Shown here in pieces: positions 7,398-11,362 of a DNA stretch of 11,362 bases; the stretch's first letter is position 1; each line of letters begins with the position of its first letter. A model generated the notes under the pieces. The model was not told where the DNA came from, searched no databases, and saw only the letters and a list, made by a program, of their open reading frames with translations. Position numbers and translations under genes: made by a program. Origin of the DNA: a bacterium (lineage in GTDB: Bacteria; Desulfobacterota; DSWW01); the NCBI GenBank assembly GCA_030609865.1, contig JAUWSZ010000028.1, positions 1 to 11,362 on the forward strand, read 5' to 3'.

Positions 7398-8285
7398 GTG
7401 ACGGGCCCGCTTTACAGGTTGGCGGTCGGGATCACCCGTGTCGTTGGGATGTGGTTCATGGCTGTCGTGGCCTGGACCGTCTGTGGCGGCTATTTCGTGC
7501 TTTCCCGCAAACGGGTTGCCGTGAGTCTTCGGTTCTACAGGGCCGTCTTCCCGGAAAGAGGCCTGTTGCCCTTGCTGTGGCTGGTATGGAGACAGTTCCA
7601 GCATTTCGGAACGATTCATGTGGATCGGTTGCGCCTGGGGAAGGAAGGGAAGCTCCTCTGCGAAACGGAAGGGCTGGAGCACTTCCGGAGATGTTGCAGC
7701 GGGGGTCGTGGAGGGATCTTCCTGATGTCCCACTTTGGGAATTGGGAGATCGCGGCGCACGCCTTCAGGGGACAGGGGATGCCTCTGATGCTCTACATAG
7801 AGGAGAGGGAGCACGAGCAGGTCGAGAGGGGGCAAAAGGAGGATCTTTCCGCCGAAGGCGTCCAGGTTCTCTCGGCAACCGACAGGGAGAGGTCCCCGAT
7901 GGGCCTGCTCGAAGCCCTGCGGTTTCTGCGAGGTGGGGGGTTCGTTTCGATCGCCGGGGACCGTGTTCCGGGTGACGGGGGACGGCTGACGGAGGGAGAG
8001 ATGTTCGGTCACAGGGTGTTCGTCCCCGTGGCCCCGCACATACTGGCTGTCAAATCGGGCGTGCCCATGTTCGCACTGTTTCCGATCCGTCTGGAAGCCG
8101 GACACTACCGGGTCCATGTCTCCGCGCCCCTGATGGACGGGTCGGAAGGCGAGGGGGAAAGAGGTGTCCTGTTGAATAGGTCTGTTGGATCATACCTGAA
8201 GCAGTTGGAGGGCATGGTGAGGAGATACCCGGAGCATTGGTATCATTTTGAACCGTTCCTAGGCGAGAAGATCGGGGAGGGCTGA
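7398..8285 (+). CDS. LpxL/HtrB-like lysophospholipid acyltransferase
   Basis: The 295-residue product matches the lipid A biosynthesis (lauroyl/myristoyl) acyltransferase family in length and motifs. There is a single N-terminal hydrophobic segment (~10-35), the catalytic HX4E in SHFGNWEIA (H112, E117), GDR at 187-189, and a C-terminal YPEHWYHFEPF (277-287), which corresponds to the PEQWxWxHRRW region of LpxL but in the altered form seen in the acyltransferases of pigment clusters. It probably acylates a glycolipid-like acceptor with the ACP-bound product of this cluster on the inner membrane; true lipid A acylation is less likely given the neighbours. The start is GTG at 7398, preceded by GAGGGG (7384-7389) at eight bases. 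The gap from the exporter gene is 17 bp, and the ACP gene follows after 7 bp. Confidence 0.88.
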   Translation: MTGPLYRLAVGITRVVGMWFMAVVAWTVCGGYFVLSRKRVAVSLRFYRAVFPERGLLPLLWLVWRQFQHFGTIHVDRLRLGKEGKLLCETEGLEHFRRCCSGGRGGIFLMSHFGNWEIAAHAFRGQGMPLMLYIEEREHEQVERGQKEDLSAEGVQVLSATDRERSPMGLLEALRFLRGGGFVSIAGDRVPGDGGRLTEGEMFGHRVFVPVAPHILAVKSGVPMFALFPIRLEAGHYRVHVSAPLMDGSEGEGERGVLLNRSVGSYLKQLEGMVRRYPEHWYHFEPFLGEKIGEG

Positions 8286-8292
8286 AGGGACC

Positions 8293-8565
8293 ATGGACTT
8301 TGCGGGCGAACTGAAATCGAAGATCGTGGAAACGCTGGGGCTGAGAGAGGTCCGTTCCGAGGATCTGACGGACGATACCTTCTTTTTTGACGACGGGCTG
8401 GGCCTGGACTCCATCGACATCCTGGAGTTGGCCGTCATGATCGAAGAGGACTACGGTGTGGTCATCGACAACAGAGAGCTTGGGGAAAAGGTTTTCATAA
8501 CCATCGGCACACTCGCCAAGTACATCCTCGAGACGCGCAGCGAGGAGGCCCCATCCTCTCTGTAG
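8293..8565 (+). CDS. acyl carrier protein
   Basis: The protein is 90 residues long and acidic, with the 4'-phosphopantetheine attachment motif LGLDSIDILEL and S40 as the modified serine. The four-helix ACP pattern is visible: helix 1 at ~3-15, the DSI helix at ~39-54 and a final helix at ~72-83. The acidic helix after the DSI motif (ELAVMIEEDYG) is typical of dedicated type II ACPs. GAAGGGA precedes the ATG at 8293. Its position beside two acyltransferases and two ketosynthase genes indicates that it carries the chain for this pathway rather than housekeeping fatty acid synthesis. It is the last gene of the left-hand + strand run and ends 3 bp from the convergent lipoprotein gene. Confidence 0.95.
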   Translation: MDFAGELKSKIVETLGLREVRSEDLTDDTFFFDDGLGLDSIDILELAVMIEEDYGVVIDNRELGEKVFITIGTLAKYILETRSEEAPSSL

Positions 8566-8568
8566 GAT

Positions 8569-8997
8569 CTATTCCTTGGTCGTGCCACCGACCAGGGTCA
8601 TCAGGGTCATCGGGGTCTTGTTGGCACCCTTTTCGCCGACGAGTCCGTACTTGGAATAGTGTCCGATCAACGCGTTGTCCTCGCCGGGTTCGAGTTCAGC
8701 CGTGTAAAACACTTTCTCTTGTGTTTCATTGAAGAAGACAAAATATGCCGTCTTCCCGCTGACAACGCCCTCCATGGGCCAGCCATCGCCGGTGCCGGAC
8801 AGTTCTGCTCCTTCTTGCTTGATGATCACCAGGCTCCAGGAGGGTGAGTTCCAGTTGCCGCTGATGTTCATCCCCGGAGGCTCGGTTGCCTTGGAGGCAA
8901 GCCAATCACTCCCCTTGACGGCAGGCAATGCGCCGGAGCAGGAGGCGGCACAAACAGCGAGAACAACGATCACTGCGAAACAAGAGAGCTTTCTCAT
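8569..8997 (-). CDS. small outer-membrane-type lipoprotein of unknown function
   Basis: The protein has 142 residues and a lipoprotein signal: MRK, a hydrophobic stretch (~6-18), then AASC with C20 as the lipidated cysteine. The residue after the cysteine is serine rather than aspartate, which favours transfer to the outer membrane by the Lol system. The mature part is rich in alternating hydrophobic residues and contains GNWNSPSWSLVII, GAELSGTGDGW and a run FVFFN...EKVFYTAEL. This suggests a small beta-barrel or lipocalin-like fold, but I do not recognise a family. The start at 8997 is chosen because the signal begins there and a GGGG motif lies just upstream on the - strand; the frame is open to 9045. 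It is the only gene on the - strand, inserted between the ACP and KS-CLF genes. A link to export or anchoring of the cluster product is inference. Confidence 0.82.
   Translation of the reverse strand: MRKLSCFAVIVVLAVCAASCSGALPAVKGSDWLASKATEPPGMNISGNWNSPSWSLVIIKQEGAELSGTGDGWPMEGVVSGKTAYFVFFNETQEKVFYTAELEPGEDNALIGHYSKYGLVGEKGANKTPMTLMTLVGGTTKE
8574..8597. terminator. possible terminator stem-loop at the convergent gene ends
   Basis: CCTTGGTCG (8574-8582) pairs with CGACCAGGG (8589-8597), giving nine pairs including one G-T, around a six-base loop. It lies in the last codons of the lipoprotein gene, 8 bp past the ACP stop. Neither strand shows a T-run after the stem, so intrinsic termination would be weak. 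It could protect the ACP transcript's 3' end or be chance. Confidence 0.3.
8595..8612. repeat. two tandem copies of a 9-bp repeat (GGGTCATCA, second copy one mismatch)
   Basis: Two copies of GGGTCATC, one base apart, sit in the lipoprotein gene and encode the repeated MTL in its C-terminus. It is a short in-frame duplication with no evident function. Confidence 0.45.
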
Positions 8998-9022
8998 CCC
9001 AATCCCCTTTGTGGCAAGCGAC

Positions 9023-9053
9023 TTGACAATCAGTGGCAGATCCACCCTATGCT
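9023..9053 (+). promoter_or_regulatory. possible sigma-70-type promoter for the KS-CLF gene
   Basis: A perfect TTGACA (9023-9028) is followed after 19 bases by TATGCT (9048-9053). The boxes are good but the spacer is longer than the preferred 17. The expected start near 9060 would give a leader of about 70 bases to the ATG at 9129. Confidence 0.42.
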
Positions 9054-9068
9054 AGACAGAGCACACAC

Positions 9069-9097
9069 AGTATAGGAAGGCCCTTCCCCAGGGTCAA
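9069..9097 (-). promoter_or_regulatory. sigma-70-type promoter for the lipoprotein gene
   Basis: On the - strand TTGACC (9097-9092) and TATACT (9074-9069) are separated by exactly 17 bases, and a run of eight T (9106-9099) lies just upstream of the -35 box like an UP element. The expected start is near 9062, leaving a leader of about 65 bases before the ATG at 8997. Confidence 0.65.
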
Positions 9098-9117
9098 GAA
9101 AAAAAATGGCATGAACC

Positions 9118-9121
9118 AGGG
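9118..9121 (+). promoter_or_regulatory. ribosome binding site that sets the KS-CLF start
   Basis: AGGG lies seven bases before the ATG at 9129, where the protein begins MRAFITGVG, the normal ketosynthase N-terminus. The in-frame ATG at 9111 is preceded only by an A-rich run, so it is less likely. Confidence 0.55.
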
Positions 9122-9128
9122 TGTAAAG

Positions 9129-11291
9129 ATGAGGGCATTCATAACCGGGGTGGGCATCGGAAGTCCGGCCGGCAGGAATGTGGTCGAAGTCCTGCGGGCC
9201 CTGATCCGGGGCTCCACACACATCGGGCCGCCTACCCTGTTCCCTGTCCCGAGTCTGCCGCCTCTGCCCACGGGGGAAATCCCTGATTTTCGCTCCGGGC
9301 CGAACGTGCCCCGCACCCACGCGCTGGCCTTGGAGGCGGCACGTCAGGCCATGAAGAACACGGTAGAACCGCCGGACGCGATCGTGATGGGGGTGACCAC
9401 AGGTGGACTGCTCACCACCGAAGGAATGATGCTGGAGGACGTTCCGGAGAGCAGCGGCTACAGGTGGCACGCGACCGGCACCGTGACAGAGTACATGGCA
9501 GAGGCGATGGGTTGCACAGGGCCGGTTCTGACCGTTTCCACGGCCTGTTCGAGCGGTGCGGTGGCCATGAAGGTGGCACTGGAACTGATCCGATCGGGAA
9601 AGGCACACAGGGTCCTGGCCGGCGGGGCCGACTCGCTTACCCGGTTGACGTACTACGGCTTCTCGCTCCTCAAACTGATCGACCCCGATACCACCCGCCC
9701 CTTCGATCTCCATCGTTCCGGGATGAACGTAGGCGAGGCTGCGGCAACCTTGCTGGTCGAAGCGGGGGAAACCCCGCCTCTGGAAGCCCTGGCTGAACTC
9801 CGTGGCGGCGGCTTGTCGTGCGATGCCCACCATGTGACAGCCCCTCAACCCGAAGGGGAAGGTGCTCTGGCGGCAATGAGGGAAGCCCTGGCGGATGCCC
9901 GTGTTTCCGTCGGCCAGGTGGATTACCTCAACCTTCACGGGACCGGCACCCGGGACAACGATGCGGCCGAGGCGCGGGCTGAGCTCGCCCTCTTCGGCGG
10001 CCGCCCGCCGGCGCTGTCTTCGACCAAGGGTGTCTACGGCCATCCGCTGGCAGCCGCCGGTGCGGTGGAAGCCGTGATCAGCGTCCTCTGCATCACGAAG
10101 GGGATCGTCCCGGCCAACGTTGGGTTCACGGAAGTGGACCCCGATCTCGGGGTTGTGCCCGTATCTCAGACAGAAAGGAGTGAGGTTCGGGTCGTGCTCT
10201 CGAATTCCTTCGGCTTCGGCGGCAACAACGCGGCGATCGTTCTGGCCGAACCTGTCGAGAACGTGGGTTGCATCGACAAGCCGGAGCCGGTTGCTTTCCG
10301 CGTTCTTGGCAGCGCGTGCCTGTCCGGCGCCGGCGAGACGAGCGAGACCCTTCAGGCCTTTTCCCTGGGCCGATCGTGCATGGGGACCCTGTCCGAGGAA
10401 CGGGTCTCAAGGGAACTCGCGCCCGCAATCATTCGGCGCCTCAGACGTCTCCCCCGGCTGGCCCTGTCCGTTACCCGGGCTGCGCTTTCCGATTCAGGGG
10501 TTTCAGACACACTCCGTTCCGTCTATTTCGGAACCGGTTTCGGAGCCCTCTCCGAGACCCGGCAGTTTCTCCACAGGCTCTTCGAATCGAAGGAGAAGTT
10601 CAGCAGTCCGACAGACTTCATCGGTTCCCTGCACAGTTCGCCGGCGAGCCAGATCGCCATCCTGCACGAGATCCGCGGGCCCAACATTACCGTCACGGGT
10701 ACGGACGACTGCTTTGAAGAGGCCCTGTACTGCGCGGGTTTGATGTCGTCAACGGACCACGGTCCTTTCCTGTGCCTCGCCGCCGACGAGTCAGACCCCC
10801 TGGGATCGCCACGGGTGGATCCCTGCTTTTCCACGGAGGAAGGGTCATCGGACGGCGCTGCCGCCGTGGTTCTCGAGCCGATATCCTGTCCGTGTCCCGG
10901 TTGTCTGCACCCTGCCTTTGTGGGATACTCTGCAGGCAATCCGGAAATCCCCGGTTCCATGATACAGGCCCTGGGTGGGCCCGACACCATCAATCGCAAC
11001 TACGGTGCGCTTTTTGCCGGGGTCCCGAGGGCCTGCGGTGGGCTCGCGGGCGAGCAACTGAGCCGCTTTTTACAGCGCACAGGGTTTCAAGGCCCGGTGG
11101 TCGATTATCGAAGCTTGCTCGGGGAATTCGGATCGGTTTCCGCCACCGCCTGCGTCATGGCTCACCGGGTCGTGGAATCCGGCGTAATCCCCCGAGGGCT
11201 CGCCGGGGATGCGGAAATCCCCCTCAAGGGCCGGGGAATCCTGATCCTTGGGTTTGGCCGGAAGCTCTCCGCCATAACCGTGCACGGATGA
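9129..11291 (+). CDS. fused ketosynthase-chain length factor protein (active KS plus catalytically dead KS)
   Basis: The 720-residue protein holds two ketosynthase folds in tandem. The first (~1-374) is complete: C140 in STACSSGA, H270 in NLHGTGT, K300 and H305 in STKGVYGHPLAAAGAVE, and NSFGFGGNN (359-367). The second (~388-716) keeps the KS outline but has lost catalysis. The nucleophile region reads TVTGTDDCFEEA, placing D526 at the cysteine position, and the second histidine region reads LGEFGSVSATA, with E666 in place of His. This resembles the chain-length-factor partners of type II polyketide and aryl polyene systems (the Ketoacyl-synt_2 type), normally a separate subunit. Fusion would fix a 1:1 KS-CLF pair. 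It probably elongates ACP-bound chains and sets their length. It has its own candidate promoter and lies apart from the left-hand run of genes. The polypeptide has no ACP or other domains. Confidence 0.9.
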   Translation: MRAFITGVGIGSPAGRNVVEVLRALIRGSTHIGPPTLFPVPSLPPLPTGEIPDFRSGPNVPRTHALALEAARQAMKNTVEPPDAIVMGVTTGGLLTTEGMMLEDVPESSGYRWHATGTVTEYMAEAMGCTGPVLTVSTACSSGAVAMKVALELIRSGKAHRVLAGGADSLTRLTYYGFSLLKLIDPDTTRPFDLHRSGMNVGEAAATLLVEAGETPPLEALAELRGGGLSCDAHHVTAPQPEGEGALAAMREALADARVSVGQVDYLNLHGTGTRDNDAAEARAELALFGGRPPALSSTKGVYGHPLAAAGAVEAVISVLCITKGIVPANVGFTEVDPDLGVVPVSQTERSEVRVVLSNSFGFGGNNAAIVLAEPVENVGCIDKPEPVAFRVLGSACLSGAGETSETLQAFSLGRSCMGTLSEERVSRELAPAIIRRLRRLPRLALSVTRAALSDSGVSDTLRSVYFGTGFGALSETRQFLHRLFESKEKFSSPTDFIGSLHSSPASQIAILHEIRGPNITVTGTDDCFEEALYCAGLMSSTDHGPFLCLAADESDPLGSPRVDPCFSTEEGSSDGAAAVVLEPISCPCPGCLHPAFVGYSAGNPEIPGSMIQALGGPDTINRNYGALFAGVPRACGGLAGEQLSRFLQRTGFQGPVVDYRSLLGEFGSVSATACVMAHRVVESGVIPRGLAGDAEIPLKGRGILILGFGRKLSAITVHG

Positions 11292-11316
11292 GGTCAGACG
11301 GCACGGGGTTGTGATC

Positions 11317-11362
11317 GTGAGATCCTGGTTCGAACGAGCAAACAGAAACTGCCCAGAGCAAC
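11317..11362 (+). CDS. possible start of a further gene, cut by the window edge
   Basis: A frame from GTG at 11317 stays open to the right edge (15 codons). CGGGG at 11304-11308 lies eight bases upstream. The visible residues are MRSWFERANRNCPEQ. The WFERANRNCPEQ pattern is reminiscent of the first helix of AMP-dependent acyl/aryl-CoA or acyl-ACP ligases (F-x-x-A-x-x-x-P-x-x). A loading ligase would fit the cluster, but the fragment is too short to decide. The 25 bp between the KS-CLF stop and this start show no terminator. Confidence 0.33.
   Translation, partial: MRSWFERANRNCPEQ

Noticed and set aside
4240..8117. Long antisense open frames (about 4240-5340, 5377-6609 and 7017-8117 on the - strand)
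   Set aside because: They are shadows of GC-rich coding sequence. The + strand encodes recognisable MMPL, methyltransferase and acyltransferase motifs over the whole span, and the antisense products are H/R/Q/P-rich without motifs.
8998..9045. 16-residue upstream extension of the lipoprotein
   Set aside because: It would place residues before the MRK signal-peptide start and bury the lipobox deeper; the ribosome binding site precedes 8997.
9033..9128. N-terminal extension of the KS-CLF frame, open from 9033
   Set aside because: It contains both candidate promoters and a K-rich stretch from the A-run, and the canonical KS N-terminus begins at 9129 behind AGGG.
10516..10740. The degenerate second KS half as a pseudogene
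   Set aside because: The frame is intact for more than 300 codons after the first KS. Loss of catalytic residues with retention of the fold is the known pattern of chain length factors, not decay.
1..11362. tRNA or rRNA genes, CRISPR arrays, phage or defence genes
   Set aside because: No clover-leaf-like segment, spaced repeat series, integrase or nuclease motif was seen on either strand.

Overview
The window is a GC-rich stretch of a Gram-negative bacterial chromosome. The gene families (outer-membrane-type lipoprotein, LpxL-like acyltransferase, DhaL-DegV fusion, type II ketosynthases) fit a deltaproteobacterial/Desulfobacterota-like organism. That placement is an impression from gene content and style, not a demonstrated assignment. 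Most of the window is one biosynthetic locus resembling the aryl polyene (APE)/xanthomonadin/flexirubin class. It has ketosynthases, a chain-length-factor-like partner, an acyl carrier protein, an MMPL-type exporter, a methyltransferase, a GT2 glycosyltransferase, two unrelated lysophospholipid-type acyltransferases and a lipoprotein. Ketoreductase, dehydratase, thioesterase and LolA-like genes, normally found in such clusters, are not in the window. A possible start of another gene at the right edge suggests the cluster continues.

Layout, left to right (+ strand unless stated). 1-1233: 3' part of a DhaL/DAK2-DegV fusion, related to the fatty acid kinase pair FakA-FakB. 1248-2045: PlsC-like acyltransferase. 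2005-2216: a 212-bp non-coding element with near-perfect terminal inverted repeats, flanked by TAA, overlapping the end of the acyltransferase gene. 2237-3469: FabF-type ketosynthase with an intact catalytic triad. 3510-4325: GT2 glycosyltransferase. 4315-7380: MMPL/RND exporter fused to a class I SAM methyltransferase, starting at TTG and overlapping the GT2 gene. 7398-8285: LpxL/HtrB-like acyltransferase. 8293-8565: acyl carrier protein. 8569-8997 (- strand): small lipoprotein, convergent with the ACP gene. 9129-11291: ketosynthase fused to a catalytically dead ketosynthase (KS-CLF). 11317-11362: possible start of one more gene.

Likely joint role (inference): the ACP carries a chain elongated by the stand-alone KS and/or the KS-CLF protein. 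The acyltransferases and the GT2 enzyme attach the product to a lipid or sugar-lipid. The methyltransferase may modify it, the MMPL part moves it across the inner membrane, and the lipoprotein may help at the outer membrane. The FakA-FakB-like protein could activate a free acid as acyl phosphate. The oddest points are the KS-CLF and MMPL-methyltransferase fusions, the inverted-repeat element whose removal would join the acyltransferase and KS in one reading frame, and two face-to-face promoters between the lipoprotein and KS-CLF genes.
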